The notes beneath the pieces were generated by a model. That model ran no database searches and was not told where the DNA came from. It saw only the letters and a list, made by a program, of their open reading frames with translations. Of a DNA stretch of 64,000 nucleotides, positions 17,899-26,634 are shown piece by piece (the first letter of the stretch is position 1; each line of letters begins with the position of its first letter). Source of the stretch: Akkermansia muciniphila (GTDB lineage Bacteria > Verrucomicrobiota > Verrucomicrobiia > Limisphaerales > BJHT01); NCBI GenBank assembly GCA_945861535.1, contig CAMAUZ010000014.1, forward strand, positions 1 through 64,000, given 5' to 3'. The position numbers were made by a program, and so were the translations under genes.

Positions 17899-18495
17899 AT
17901 GAAACCCTCACTGCTCCTGCTCCTCGCCGCGCTCGGCCTCACCGCCCCGTCGCTCCGCGCCGCCGATCTCGTCGTCAAAGGCTTCTCGCTCGGCATGTCC
18001 GCCGCCAAGGCGCTCGAACTGCTGAACACCAATCATTTCAAACTCCTCGGCGCGCCGAAGCTGAGCTTCGTCAGCACCAACGACCTTGCGGCGTACCTGA
18101 AGGACACCAGCGCGAAAATCACCGAGGAAAAACTCGGCCGCTACGGCGAGCAATCCCGCGACGTCATTCTCGAAAAACACTACGCGGGCCGCGACGGCAT
18201 CAAGGGCAACGGTGTCCAGATTTTCCTCCAAGGCGGCAAGGTCATGAAGCTCGAGTTCACGCGCGACGCCGTGGACCGCCTGTTCGGTGCCAACGATCTC
18301 GACGGTGCGGAGTTCGCCGCGCTGTTTGCCGAAGCCTATCAGCTTCCCGAACTCAGGCCCTACGCTCCCAAATCCCTCGCCGGCGAACGCGGCTGGAGCC
18401 GCAAGAGCCTCGACGGCTGGCATGTTCAGGTGACCGACGGCAAGCAGCTCACCATCAGCGCCATCTCCAAAGCCGCGCAGCGCCGCTTCGACTGA
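17899..18495 (+). CDS. secreted protein, function unknown
   Basis: A 198-residue exported protein with a signal peptide (about 1-21, cleavage after LRAA). I do not recognise the mature domain. It begins with VVKGFSLGMSAAKALELLN, a pattern also seen in small periplasmic repeat-type proteins (GxxLGMS) that start mature sequence this way, followed by a helix-rich region and two short strand segments (GVQIFLQGGKVMKLEF, WHVQVTDGKQLTISAI). It follows the TPR gene by 100 bases and may be cotranscribed. Confidence 0.72.
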   Translation: MKPSLLLLLAALGLTAPSLRAADLVVKGFSLGMSAAKALELLNTNHFKLLGAPKLSFVSTNDLAAYLKDTSAKITEEKLGRYGEQSRDVILEKHYAGRDGIKGNGVQIFLQGGKVMKLEFTRDAVDRLFGANDLDGAEFAALFAEAYQLPELRPYAPKSLAGERGWSRKSLDGWHVQVTDGKQLTISAISKAAQRRFD

Positions 18496-18504
18496 GCCGC
18501 GCTA

Positions 18505-18642
18505 GTGTGGGTCAGGCTTCCAGCCTGACAGTTCGGGCGGCATCCTTGCCGCCCGTTGCCCCGACGGACGAGCGGCGCGGGGAAACCAGAAACACGGGGC
18601 AGGGATGCCCCGTTAACTGGCAGGCCGGGATGCCTGCCCCAC
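18505..18642. repeat. inverted-repeat element, family A (copy 2)
   Basis: The left end GTGTGGGTCAGGCTTCCAG and the right end CCGGGATGCCTGCCCCAC enclose two inner hairpins (GGCGGCATCCTTGCCGCC, GGGGCAGGGATGCCCC). It fills the gap between two convergent genes, with only a few bases to spare at each side. Confidence 0.85.
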
Positions 18643-18648
18643 GCCCCC

Positions 18649-19461
18649 TCACCCAAACACACTCTTCAAATACTCGATGCTCTTCGTCGCGATGACCTCC
18701 GGACCCTCGTCGAAAATGAAGACCTCGACCGACACATACCCCGCGTAGCCGACCTCCTTCAGCGCCGCCGCGATCGGCCGGAAATCCACGTCGCCAAAGC
18801 CCGGCCCCTTCAAGTTTTTGTCGTTCGCGTGGAAATACGCGAAATTCGGCCACGATTCCCGGATGATCTGCGGGATCGGCGTGCTCTCCGAGGACATCGC
18901 CTTCACATCCAAAATGATCCGGAAGTTCGGCGAGTTCAGTTGTTTCACAAAGCGAATCCCCTCCGCCGCCGTGTTGATGAAGTCCGTGTCCGACGGTCCC
19001 AGCGGCTCGAAACAGATCGTCACCCCGCGCTCCTCGCCGCGCTTCACGCCGTCGCGAAAACCCGCCGTCGCCCACTCCCACGCCTGCTCATACGACACGC
19101 CCGGCAGCAGATTCCGCTGCTTCGGCGAGCCGAACACAATCCGCTGGCCGCCCAGGTCCGCGCAAAAATCCACCAACTCGCGGATGTACTTCGCCGTGCG
19201 CGCCCGCACGTCCGCATCCGGATGCGTGAGATAGAAACCCTCCGTCTGCGCCAGCACCCAGTGAATCCCCGACACCGCCAGTCCGGCGCGCGTCGCCACC
19301 TCGCGCAACCGCGCCCGCTCCGCCGCCGGGACATCCGTCACATGTTTGGCGATGGTGAACGGTGCGACCTCGATCGCGTCATAGCCCGCCCGTTTGGCGT
19401 AAGCGCACGCGTCCTCGAACTTCCAACCCTGAAAAATCTCGTTGCAGATGGCGAATTTCAT
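18649..19461 (-). CDS. xylose isomerase-like TIM-barrel protein
   Basis: A 270-residue sugar phosphate isomerase/epimerase-type protein (AP endonuclease 2 superfamily). It starts MKFAICNEIFQGWKFEDA and shows the metal-binding residues in order: Glu in ICFEPLG, Asp in IILDVKAMS, His in AYFHANDKN, and Glu in YVSVEVFIF. FHANDK with DVDFRPIAAAL is typical of hydroxypyruvate isomerase-like and related sugar isomerases. The substrate cannot be told from sequence. The protein is cytoplasmic with no signal. The ATG at 19461 is a good start. Confidence 0.87.
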   Translation of the reverse strand: MKFAICNEIFQGWKFEDACAYAKRAGYDAIEVAPFTIAKHVTDVPAAERARLREVATRAGLAVSGIHWVLAQTEGFYLTHPDADVRARTAKYIRELVDFCADLGGQRIVFGSPKQRNLLPGVSYEQAWEWATAGFRDGVKRGEERGVTICFEPLGPSDTDFINTAAEGIRFVKQLNSPNFRIILDVKAMSSESTPIPQIIRESWPNFAYFHANDKNLKGPGFGDVDFRPIAAALKEVGYAGYVSVEVFIFDEGPEVIATKSIEYLKSVFG

Positions 19462-19623
19462 GGCCGCAATTTAACCGTCCGCCGCGGCGCAGTGTCGAGC
19501 TTCCTTCCGCAGCCAGAGAACGCCGCCGCCCGAGAACGCCGTCCGTGCCCCCCCAACCCATCTTCCCATTCCCTTGCCCCAAATTCCCCTGCCAACCCCG
19601 TCCCTCCCTGCCACGCTGCGCGC

Positions 19624-19833
19624 ATGAAACTGTTCTACAGCGGTCCCGTGGTGAACACCGAGATGCTCATCTCGATGCTCGAAAAACACGGCATCACCGC
19701 CACGCAGGAATTCGAAGACCCCGCCCTGCCCGACGACGGCGACCTCAACCGCCCCGCCCGTGTGCTCGTCCCCGAAGCCGACTACGACCGTGCCCACCGT
19801 CTCTTTTACACCGAGCGGGAAGACGAGCTTTGA
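19624..19833 (+). CDS. small DUF2007-like protein
   Basis: A 69-residue protein beginning MKLFYSGPVVNTEMLISMLE and continuing HGITATQEFEDP, with a VLVPEADYDRAHRLFY end. This is the pattern of the DUF2007 (putative signal transducing) family, in which a small alpha/beta protein has an N-terminal strand, a helix, and a VPxxDxxxAxxL ending. The function is unknown. A much longer frame reaching from 18556 is only the continuation through the opposite-strand isomerase gene. The ATG at 19624 is the family start. Confidence 0.78.
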   Translation: MKLFYSGPVVNTEMLISMLEKHGITATQEFEDPALPDDGDLNRPARVLVPEADYDRAHRLFYTEREDEL

Positions 19834-19870
19834 GCGCCGTCGTCTCCGCGAATACGAGAAGAAGAACCAA

Positions 19871-20050
19871 GGTTAAAGCTCAAAGCTCAAGGGAAGGTCC
19901 AAGATACAAGCGTCAATACAGACAATGCCACCAACGGCCGTGGAGTCGGCTTTCCACCGGAAACCAAGCCGCTGCGTGAACCGATGCGATTGCCGGAGAT
20001 ATTGGCGTTTGGCGTTTGGAACTTCCCTTGAGCTTTGAGCTTTGAGCTTC
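19871..20050. repeat. inverted-repeat element, family E (copy 1)
   Basis: The left arm reads AAAGCTCAAAGCTCAAGGGA and onward through GGTCCAAG; the right arm reads back as GGAACTTCCCTTGAGCTTTG and more AGCTTTGAGCTT words. The arms match over some 45 bases with a few mismatches. Copies lie at 20914-21047 and 62671-62868, and single arms near 26331-26375 and 28262-28296. It fills the gap 19834-20065. Confidence 0.85.
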
Positions 20051-20065
20051 GTCTCGCCGCCGCCC

Positions 20066-20863
20066 TCACTTCTGGAGCTGAAACCGCACCGGCACTTCGA
20101 CCTTCGCCGCCGTCGGCCGGGCGCCCCGCCGCGCCGGTTCAAATTTCCAATTTCGCACCGCTGCGACCGCCGCCTCGTCCAAAGCCGCGTGCCCCGACGA
20201 TTCCCCGACTTTGACCGCGAGCGCATCGCCCTGCTCGCTAACCTCCACCGCCAGCCACACCACACCCTCCTGCCGCTGCCGGCGCGCAGACTCGGGATAA
20301 ACCGGGGCAGGGTTGGTGCGATATTGCGGCAATGAAAGCGTCCCCGGCCCTTCCTCGCCGCGGCCTGCTGCCGCATTGGCACTGAGTCCGCCCGGCGGCG
20401 CAGCGGTCGCGACGGCCGGCACTCTCGCCGCCGCTACCGTGACCGGCTGCGGCCCCACGACCGGTGCCACCACGGCGTGCGGCGGAACGACGTTCCCGAC
20501 TTTCACCACCGGCGGCGACGCAACCGGCGCGGCGGGTTTCGGAGGAATCGCGGAGCTGACCAGCCGCGGTTCCGGCGGTGGTGTCGTGGGCGCAGCGGGC
20601 TTTGCCACGCTCGCCGGCGGCGGCTTGGATTCCACCGACTTTGTCACTGCCGTCACTGCTGCCGGTGCCACCGGCAGCGGGACCGGAGGCGTCACCACCG
20701 GCAGCGGTTCCGTGACAATCACCTCCAACACCGGCGGCCCGAGGTTCGCCATTGTGCGCCGCAGCGCCCCCACCCCCAACTGCGCCGCCACGAACACCGC
20801 CGTCGCATGCACGCCCACGGAAATGCACGCTGCCAACCACAGCTCGCGGCCCGGCGGATTCAT
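20066..20863 (-). CDS. TonB-like energy transducer
   Basis: A 265-residue protein of the TonB family. A transmembrane helix near the N terminus (about 9-27, WLAACISVGVHATAVFVAA) anchors it in the inner membrane, with SVxxHA as in TonB. A long Pro/Val/Ala/Thr-rich linker (about 45-185) spans the periplasm, and the C-terminal domain (about 190-265) has the TonB pattern PVYPESARRQRQEGVVWLAV and DEAAVAAVRNWKFEPAR. It would pass proton-motive force to an outer-membrane receptor; no ExbBD or receptor lies in the window. The ATG at 20863 was chosen over an upstream in-frame ATG that reads through a repeat element. Confidence 0.9.
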   Translation of the reverse strand: MNPPGRELWLAACISVGVHATAVFVAAQLGVGALRRTMANLGPPVLEVIVTEPLPVVTPPVPLPVAPAAVTAVTKSVESKPPPASVAKPAAPTTPPPEPRLVSSAIPPKPAAPVASPPVVKVGNVVPPHAVVAPVVGPQPVTVAAARVPAVATAAPPGGLSANAAAGRGEEGPGTLSLPQYRTNPAPVYPESARRQRQEGVVWLAVEVSEQGDALAVKVGESSGHAALDEAAVAAVRNWKFEPARRGARPTAAKVEVPVRFQLQK

Positions 20864-20913
20864 TCGAGATTCAGCCTTCCGCTCCCGCACCGCTTTGTCA
20901 CGAACAACGCGGG

Positions 20914-21047
20914 TAAGCTCAAAGTTCAAAGCTCAAAGCTCAAGGGAAGTCCCAAGCGCCAGGCGGCACGGGCGAGGACACAATCCGGTCCCCGCTTTTT
21001 GAAACTTGGAGTTTCCCTTGAGCTTTGAGCTTTAAGCTTTGAGCTTT
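20914..21047. repeat. inverted-repeat element, family E (copy 2)
   Basis: AAGCTCAAAGTTCAAAGCTC starts the left arm at 20915, and GAGCTTTAAGCTTTGAGCTT ends the right arm at 21046. The inner part (GTCCCAAGCG/GGAGTTTCCC) is degenerate. It lies directly before the sulfatase gene. Confidence 0.85.
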
Positions 21048-21074
21048 CCGTCCCCGCGTTCGCATAGTCCAGCC

Positions 21075-22496
21075 GTGCGTCGATTGCTCAAAATCCGGAC
21101 CCTTGCCTTCCCCGCGCTGCTGCGAATCAGGCTCGTCGTGCTCCTCGCGGCGGGATCGCTCGCGCACGCGCAAACCTCCTCGAACCCTCCGCCCGCCAAA
21201 CTTACCGGGCCGACGCGGCCGAACGTTGTTTTCATCCTCGCCGCCGACCTCGGTCGCGACGATCTCGGCGGTTACGGGCGGCCGCCGGTTGCGACGCCGC
21301 GGCTGGATCGCATGGCCGCCGAGGGGATGCGTTTCACGCAGTGCTACGCGGGTGGTGGCGGGTCCGCGCCGTCGCGCGCGGCGTTGCTGACGGGCCTGCA
21401 CACGGGCCACGGCTGGATTCGTGGTGACGGCGAGGCGGCGCTGCGACCGCGCGACCTGACGGTGGCGGAGCTGTTGAAAAACGCCGGGTACAAAACCGGC
21501 GTGATCGGTCTGTGGGGCCTCGGTCCGAGCGGCACGCCGGGCACGCCCGAGCAGAAGGGCTTTGATCAATGGGCCGGTTTCCTCGATGCGCGGAGTGCGC
21601 GGAACAATTTCCCCGAGTTCATCTGGCGCAGTGATACGGCACGCGGCGCGGCGGGCAAATTCGAGTTTGTCGCCAATCAGGGCGGCCGGCGCGGGATTTA
21701 CATCCAGGACGTTTTCAGCAACGCCGCTGTGAATTTTCTGCGCCTCAGCAAGCCGGATAAATTCAACCAGTTCACGCCGTTCTTTCTCTACCTCGCCTTC
21801 CCCCTGCCGCACGCCAGCCACGACCCCGCGGGCCGCGCCACGAACGTCGTGGCGACGCCGACCGCCGCGCCCGAAGCGCCCGGCGCGACGGAGGCACGGC
21901 TCGTAGCCGCAAAAAACCGCGCCGCCCTGATCACGCGGCTCGATCAGGATGTCGGGCGGGTGCTCGACAAACTGGGCGAATTGCAGATCGCCACCAACAC
22001 CGTCGTGTTCTTTAGCAGCGATCACGGGCCGCAGCCGGACGGCGGCAAACGCTCGCTGCACGAAAGCCGGCTGCGCGTCCCGTTGCTCGTCCGCTGGCCC
22101 GGACATATCGCGGCGGGGACCACGAACGACCGCGTCTGCGCCCTCTGGGACTTTCTCCCGACCGCCGCCGAACTCGCGCGCCAGACCGTCCCCGCGGGCC
22201 TCGACGGCCGCTCGCTGCTGCCCGCGCTGCGCGGGAAGGAAGCCGCGCCGCACCCGTTTCTCTACTGGGAATTTCACGACGCCGGTTTCCAACAGGCGGT
22301 GCGACTTGATGACTGGAAGGCCGTGCGCGCGGGTGCGGACCAGCCCATCGAACTCTTCAACCTCGCCCGCGATCCCGCTGCGGAAACCAACGTTGCCGCC
22401 GCGCACCCGGATGTGATCGAAAAAATCGCGCGCCTCCTCCACGACGCCCGCACCGAGTCGCCGCTCTGGCCGACCAAGCTGAAGCCGACGGAGTGA
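21075..22496 (+). CDS. sulfatase-fold protein with altered active site
   Basis: A 473-residue exported protein of the alkaline phosphatase/sulfatase fold. Key positions differ from active sulfatases. The Cys/Ser that becomes formylglycine lies in S97-A-P-S-R; Ser-type sites exist but are a minority. The metal pair DD of ILADDLG is AD here (Ala57-Asp58), and the active-site GKWHLG is GLWGLG, losing both the Lys and the His. Later residues remain: SSDHGP, a His in LPHASH, and a Lys in GGKRSLHESRLRVP. The protein probably binds rather than cleaves, or uses another chemistry. The GTG at 21075 starts a good signal peptide (MRRLLKIRTLAFPALL..., cleavage near residue 33); a TTG at 21039 lies in the repeat. 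Confidence 0.85.
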   Translation: MRRLLKIRTLAFPALLRIRLVVLLAAGSLAHAQTSSNPPPAKLTGPTRPNVVFILAADLGRDDLGGYGRPPVATPRLDRMAAEGMRFTQCYAGGGGSAPSRAALLTGLHTGHGWIRGDGEAALRPRDLTVAELLKNAGYKTGVIGLWGLGPSGTPGTPEQKGFDQWAGFLDARSARNNFPEFIWRSDTARGAAGKFEFVANQGGRRGIYIQDVFSNAAVNFLRLSKPDKFNQFTPFFLYLAFPLPHASHDPAGRATNVVATPTAAPEAPGATEARLVAAKNRAALITRLDQDVGRVLDKLGELQIATNTVVFFSSDHGPQPDGGKRSLHESRLRVPLLVRWPGHIAAGTTNDRVCALWDFLPTAAELARQTVPAGLDGRSLLPALRGKEAAPHPFLYWEFHDAGFQQAVRLDDWKAVRAGADQPIELFNLARDPAAETNVAAAHPDVIEKIARLLHDARTESPLWPTKLKPTE

Positions 22497-22514
22497 ACGG
22501 CAAATTCCGGGTTT

Positions 22515-22700
22515 GGAGTGCGGTGACTCGTCACCGCTTTTGCGCAGGCGACTGGTCGCCGTCGAACTTCCGTGCGGCTCCGGTCACACTGGCGCGCTGG
22601 CGATGGCGCGAGCCATGAACGCCCCATTCCGTCTTCACTCCTCCAGCAGATTGACGGCGACAAGTCGCCTCGGGAAAGCGGTGACCAGTCACCGCACTCC
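22515..22700. repeat. inverted-repeat element, family D (copy 1)
   Basis: GGAGTGCGGTGACTCGTCAC on the left mirrors GTGACCAGTCACCGCACTCC on the right, and inner arms GCAGGCGACTGGTCGCCGTC and GACGGCGACAAGTCGCCT also pair. A copy at 32376-32560 is followed, as here, by a family C element. It starts 19 bases after the sulfatase gene. Confidence 0.88.
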
Positions 22701-22706
22701 AGAAAG

Positions 22707-22813
22707 GCGCGCGGCCTTCAGGCCGCTTCAGCGTGGACCGCACGACACGGCTGGAGTTTTCCCACGATGTCCGGCACGCAAACGTCCAAGCGGAGTGAAC
22801 GCCGCGCGCCAGC
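22707..22813. repeat. inverted-repeat element, family C (copy 1)
   Basis: GCGCGGCCTTCAGGCCGCTT on the left and GCGGAGTGAACGCCGCGCGC on the right form the ends; the middle is less conserved than in other copies (32041-32140, 32566-32670, 36213-36310, 44433-44530). Confidence 0.8.
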
Positions 22814-22817
22814 GCAT

Positions 22818-22954
22818 GTGGGGCAGGCATCCCTGCCTGCCGATTCGGGCGGCATCCGTGCCGCCCGTTTCTGCGGCGGGCGTGTGGCGCGGCGGGACTG
22901 GGAACACGGGGCAGGGATGCCCCGTGAACCGGCAGGCAGGGATGCCTGCCCCAC
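22818..22954. repeat. inverted-repeat element, family A (copy 3)
   Basis: GTGGGGCAGGCATCCCTGCC and GGCAGGGATGCCTGCCCCAC are perfect 20-base complementary ends, with an inner GGGCGGCATCCGTGCCGCCC hairpin. With D1 and C1 it fills almost the whole gap 22497-23066 up to the pnp terminator. Confidence 0.88.
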
Positions 22955-23005
22955 AGGCGCAGCGGAGCGTTGGAACCCGCGAGCGCGCCGTGCTCCCGTC
23001 GCCGG

Positions 23006-23047
23006 AAAAGAAAAAAACCGGCGGACCCTTGCGAGGTCCGCCGGTTT
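23006..23047 (-). terminator. intrinsic terminator of pnp
   Basis: AAACCGGCGGACC (23015-23027) and GGTCCGCCGGTTT (23035-23047) form a perfect 13-bp stem. On the minus strand it is followed by TTTTCTTTTC, about 20 bases past the pnp stop. Confidence 0.93.
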
Positions 23048-23066
23048 GCAATTGAGGACCGGACGC

Positions 23067-25700
23067 TTACTTCGTCTCTTCGGTCGGAGCCGCCGGAGCG
23101 GCGGGTGCGGTGGCCGGGGCGGCTTCGCCGGTGGTTTCTTTTTCGCGCTCTTCCATCGCGGATTTGCGCGAGAGGCGGACGCGGCCCTTTTCATCAAGGC
23201 CGAGATATTTCACCCAGATTTCATCGCCCACGCGGACGATGTCTTCGGTGCGTTTGACGCGGAAGCTGGCCAGTTCGCTGACGTGGCAGAGACCTTCGCG
23301 GCCGGGCAGATACTCGACGAACGCGCCGAAGTCTTTCGTGGAAACCACCTTGCCGCGGTAGTTCTGGTTGACCACCGGCTCGGGGCCGGTCGGCTCGGGC
23401 TTGGGTGTGCCTTCGGACCGGCGCGGGCCACGGCTTTCGCCGCGGTCACCACCGCGCTCGGGACGGCCGCCGCGTTCCGGACGCTCGCCGCGCTCGGGGC
23501 GTGCCGAGCGCTCGGGGCGTTCCGACGGCTCCGGGCGTTCGAGCCGTTCGGAGCGCTCGGGAGCGCCGCCGGACGGTGCGCCGACTTCTTCGCCACGGTC
23601 TTCCATCGCGGCCTTGCGGGAGAGGCGCACGCGGCCCTTTTCGTCCACGCCGAGGCACTTGACGAAAATCTCGTCGCCGAGTTTGACCACGTCCTCGGTG
23701 TTGTTGACGCGCTTGTTGGAGAGCTCGCTGATGTGAACGAGGCCGTCCTTGCCGGGGAGGAATTCCACGAACGCGCCGAATTCCTTGATGGTGACAACCT
23801 TGCCTTTGTAGATCTTGTTGATCTCGGCCTCGGCCGTCATGCCGGTGATGGCCTGGCGGGCGATTTCCATGCCGGCTTCGGACACGGAGTAGATGTTCAC
23901 CGTGCCGTCGTCGTCGATGTTGATCTCGCAGCCGGACTCTTCGACCAGGCGCTTGATGTTCTTGCCGCCGGGTCCGATGAGCGCGCCGATCTTCTCGGGG
24001 TCGATCTTGATGGTGACAATGCGGGGCGCGTATTTGCTGAGGTTCGTGCGCGGGGCGGCGATGATCTTCGCCATCTCGTCGAGGATGAAGAGCCGGGCCA
24101 CGCGGGCGCGTTCGACAGTCTGATCCATGATCGCCTGCGGCAGGCCGCGGAGCTTGAGATCGAGCTGGAAGCCGGTGATGCCCTTGCTCGTGCCGGCGAT
24201 CTTGCAGTCCATGTCGCAGAAGGCGTCTTCCCAGCCGATGATGTCGGTGAGGAGTTCGTAGCGGGTGATGACATCCTTGTCATCGTGGTCGGTGCAGATG
24301 CCGACGCTGATGCCGGCGACTGGCCGGGTCACGGGCACGCCGGCGTCCATGAGCGCGAGGGTCGCGCCGCAGACGGAGGCCATCGAGGTGGAGCCGTTGG
24401 ACTCCATGATTTCGCTGGTGATGCGGACGGCGTAGGGGAACTCCTTGAGCGGCACGGCGGGCTTGATCGAGCGTTCCGCGAGCGCGCCGTGGCCGATTTC
24501 ACGCCGGCCGGGTCCGCTGATGCGGCCGGTTTCGCCGACGGAGAAATTCGGGAAGTTGTAGTGCAGCATGATCTGCTTCTTGGTCTGGCCGCCGGTGTAG
24601 GCGTCGAACTCCTGCGAGTCTTCCGTGGTGCCGAGCGTGACGAGCGTCACCGCCTGGGTTTCGCCGCGGCAGAAAATCGCCGAGCCGTGCGCGCGCGGGA
24701 GCATGCCGACTTCGCCGCTGATCGGCCGGATGTCCGCGAAGCCACGGCCGTCGAGCCGTTTTTTGCTGTCGAGCACGAGGCTGCGAACGCCTTCCTTCTG
24801 GATGAAATAGAACGCGTCCTTGACCACGAAGTCGGTGATTTTTTCCGGGCCGAACTTCGCGAGCAATTGCACGCCCACGTCGTCGGCAATCGCCTTGCAG
24901 GCGGCTTCGCGGGCGAGTTTGCCGGGGATCAACAGCGCGGGGACCATGCGGTCGCCGGCCAGCGCCTTGGCGGCGTTGAGGATTTCGTCGGGGACGACGT
25001 TGGTTTTGATCTGGCGCTTGGCCTTGCCGATTTTCGCTTGCAGCACTTTCTGCGCGGCAATGATGGGCTGGATGGCTTCCTGCGCGAACCGCAGCGCGGC
25101 GCAAAAATCAGCCTCGGGGAGTTCGTCGGCCGCGCCTTCAAACATCACGGTGTCCTTGTCGTTGCCGACATAGACGAGGTCCAGGTCGCTGTCCACCATC
25201 TCGGTGTGGGTCGGGCTGGCGATGAACTTGCCGCCGACGCGGGCGACGCGCACGGCGCCGAGCGGGCCTTCCCACGGGATGTCGCTGACGGTCAGCGCCG
25301 CCGACGCGCCGATGATGCTCAGGATGTCCGGATCATTGTCGCCGTCCGCGCTCAGGAGCACGCTCTGGACCTGGACTTCGTTGTACCAACCCTTGGGGAA
25401 GAGCGGCCGGATGGGGCGGTCGGTGAGGCGGCAGGTGAGGATTTCCTTTTCCGTCGGACGCCCTTCGCGCTTGAAATAGCCGCCGGGGAATTTGCCGGCC
25501 GCGGCCGCTTTTTCGCGGTAATCCACGGTGAGCGGGAAGAAATCCTGGCCGGGCTTGGCCTTGGTCGCGGCCACGGCGGCCACGATGACGATGGTTTCGC
25601 CCAACTGCACGGTCACGGCCCCGTCGGCCTGTTTGGCGAGCTTGCCGGATTCAATGATGATCGACCGACCTCCAACTTCTGCGATTACTTTCTCTGACAT
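23067..25700 (-). CDS. pnp: polynucleotide phosphorylase with two S1 domains
   Basis: An 877-residue exoribonuclease/RNA polymerase-like enzyme, about 160 residues longer than usual (700-720). Two RNase PH domains (about 10-220 and 310-530) come with the all-helical linker between, the catalytic DxxxxD and PGRREIGHG segments, and a KH domain (about 553-617, [15 protein letters not shown]). Then follow an S1 domain (about 622-697), a low-complexity linker of Glu/Arg/Pro repeats (about 700-778, ERPE/ERSE words), and a second S1 domain (about 780-852) closely resembling the first (both contain KVVxxKxFGAFVE and [11 protein letters not shown]). A Pro/Ala-rich tail ends it. It lies downstream of rpsO, the classical order. 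Start ATG at 25700. Confidence 0.96.
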   Translation of the reverse strand: MSEKVIAEVGGRSIIIESGKLAKQADGAVTVQLGETIVIVAAVAATKAKPGQDFFPLTVDYREKAAAAGKFPGGYFKREGRPTEKEILTCRLTDRPIRPLFPKGWYNEVQVQSVLLSADGDNDPDILSIIGASAALTVSDIPWEGPLGAVRVARVGGKFIASPTHTEMVDSDLDLVYVGNDKDTVMFEGAADELPEADFCAALRFAQEAIQPIIAAQKVLQAKIGKAKRQIKTNVVPDEILNAAKALAGDRMVPALLIPGKLAREAACKAIADDVGVQLLAKFGPEKITDFVVKDAFYFIQKEGVRSLVLDSKKRLDGRGFADIRPISGEVGMLPRAHGSAIFCRGETQAVTLVTLGTTEDSQEFDAYTGGQTKKQIMLHYNFPNFSVGETGRISGPGRREIGHGALAERSIKPAVPLKEFPYAVRITSEIMESNGSTSMASVCGATLALMDAGVPVTRPVAGISVGICTDHDDKDVITRYELLTDIIGWEDAFCDMDCKIAGTSKGITGFQLDLKLRGLPQAIMDQTVERARVARLFILDEMAKIIAAPRTNLSKYAPRIVTIKIDPEKIGALIGPGGKNIKRLVEESGCEINIDDDGTVNIYSVSEAGMEIARQAITGMTAEAEINKIYKGKVVTIKEFGAFVEFLPGKDGLVHISELSNKRVNNTEDVVKLGDEIFVKCLGVDEKGRVRLSRKAAMEDRGEEVGAPSGGAPERSERLERPEPSERPERSARPERGERPERGGRPERGGDRGESRGPRRSEGTPKPEPTGPEPVVNQNYRGKVVSTKDFGAFVEYLPGREGLCHVSELASFRVKRTEDIVRVGDEIWVKYLGLDEKGRVRLSRKSAMEEREKETTGEAAPATAPAAPAAPTEETK

Positions 25701-25908
25701 AGGTACTTTCTTGGTACCCCGGCGGCATGGAGGAACTTCTGTCAGCTTCCGGCAAAGCGGCTGCTGATTGAAATTTCCCCTGACGCCGGGATGGTTTTCA
25801 TGCGGGTGGTTAGGATGGGTGGAACCCGCCGGACCGCAATTCCCGGCGCCGTTCCAAGTGTGTGGTGGGACTAACTCCTGCCGCGGGTACTCCTTCGGAG
25901 AAAACCGA

Positions 25909-25935
25909 AACCCACCGCCGGAGGAAGAGTGGGTT
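25909..25935 (-). terminator. hairpin after rpsO, possible partial terminator
   Basis: AACCCAC (25909-25915) and GTGGGTT (25929-25935) form a 7-bp stem that reaches into the rpsO stop codon. On the minus strand TTTCGGTTTTC follows. In the rpsO-pnp gap (25701-25933) this could reduce read-through into pnp. The stem is short and the loop (13 bases) long, so support is modest. Confidence 0.4.
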
Positions 25936-26197
25936 ACTTACGGAGCTTGAGCTTCTTGGTCACCGCCTGATAACGACCCGCGTCGTTGCGGGCCAGATAA
26001 TCCAGCAGTTTGCGGCGCTCACCGACCATCTTGAGCAGCCCCCGGCGGGAACTGTGATCCTTTTTGAAGGCCTGCAGGTGGGTGGTCAGATGGTTAATCC
26101 GCTCCGTCAAAAGAGCAATCTGCACATCGGCAGAGCCAGTGTCCTTGTCGTGGACCTGGAAACTCGCAATCAACTTACCTTTTTCTTTCGCTTCCAT
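25934..26197 (-). CDS. rpsO: ribosomal protein S15
   Basis: An 87-residue small-subunit ribosomal protein that binds the central domain of 16S rRNA. The family pattern is complete: [48 protein letters not shown], ending VTKKLKLRK. Position directly upstream of pnp is the classical arrangement, in which S15 and PNPase can be cotranscribed. The ATG at 26197 gives the usual N terminus MEAKEKGK; the reading frame further upstream passes through repeat sequence. No Shine-Dalgarno sequence is obvious. Confidence 0.96.
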   Translation of the reverse strand: MEAKEKGKLIASFQVHDKDTGSADVQIALLTERINHLTTHLQAFKKDHSSRRGLLKMVGERRKLLDYLARNDAGRYQAVTKKLKLRK

Positions 26198-26330
26198 ACT
26201 TGTCGTGTGTCGTTCGATTTTTGTTCGGCGGGCAAAGTAGGAAGAGGGCGCACCGGAGTAAAGCAGATTTAATCTTGGCAATGAGAGCGACGGCGGAGCC
26301 CGCGGATGCCGGTGGCGGAAATGCTGCGGG

Positions 26331-26634
26331 AAAAGTTCCAAGCTCAAAGCCCAAAGCTCAAGGGAAGCTCCGAAGGGCCAAGGACCAGGCGTGATGCGGC
26401 GGGTCATCCGCTTTGGGTGTCTTCCTCGCCGCCTTGGTTGCGGCTCCTTTGCGCGGCACTAAAACTCTGCAAAATCTGCGCGCGCCGCGAGAATTTTTCC
26501 CGAAGCGCGGCTGTGTGCGCGGAGCACCAGCCGCACGGGTGGTGGACGCAGGGGACGCCGCGGATTCCAAGGGGGGGGGGCGGCGAGGTTTCGGTGCCGC
26601 TGCGGCTGGTTCTCGGCGGGCACAGCCGCGCTTC
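26331..26634. repeat. half family E arm and family G element (copy 3) between rpsO and the accessory cluster
   Basis: AGCTCAAAGCCCAAAGCTCA (26341-26360) is a single left arm of family E without a matching right arm. A degenerate family G element follows (26510-26634: GCGCGGCTGTGTGCGCGGAG on the left, GGCACAGCCGCGCTT on the right), containing an uninterrupted run of ten G (26571-26580). No gene is visible from 26198 to 26785. Confidence 0.65.

Noticed and set aside
22572-25697. A 1041-codon open frame on the plus strand opposite pnp
   Set aside because: It is the mirror of the pnp codon pattern in GC-rich DNA, has no known domain, and runs through three repeat elements before it reaches the gene.
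25701-25908. Structured leader or riboswitch between rpsO and pnp
   Set aside because: Several short pairings are possible, but I see no known riboswitch pattern and cannot fold the region without tools. Only the hairpin at the rpsO stop is listed, at low confidence.
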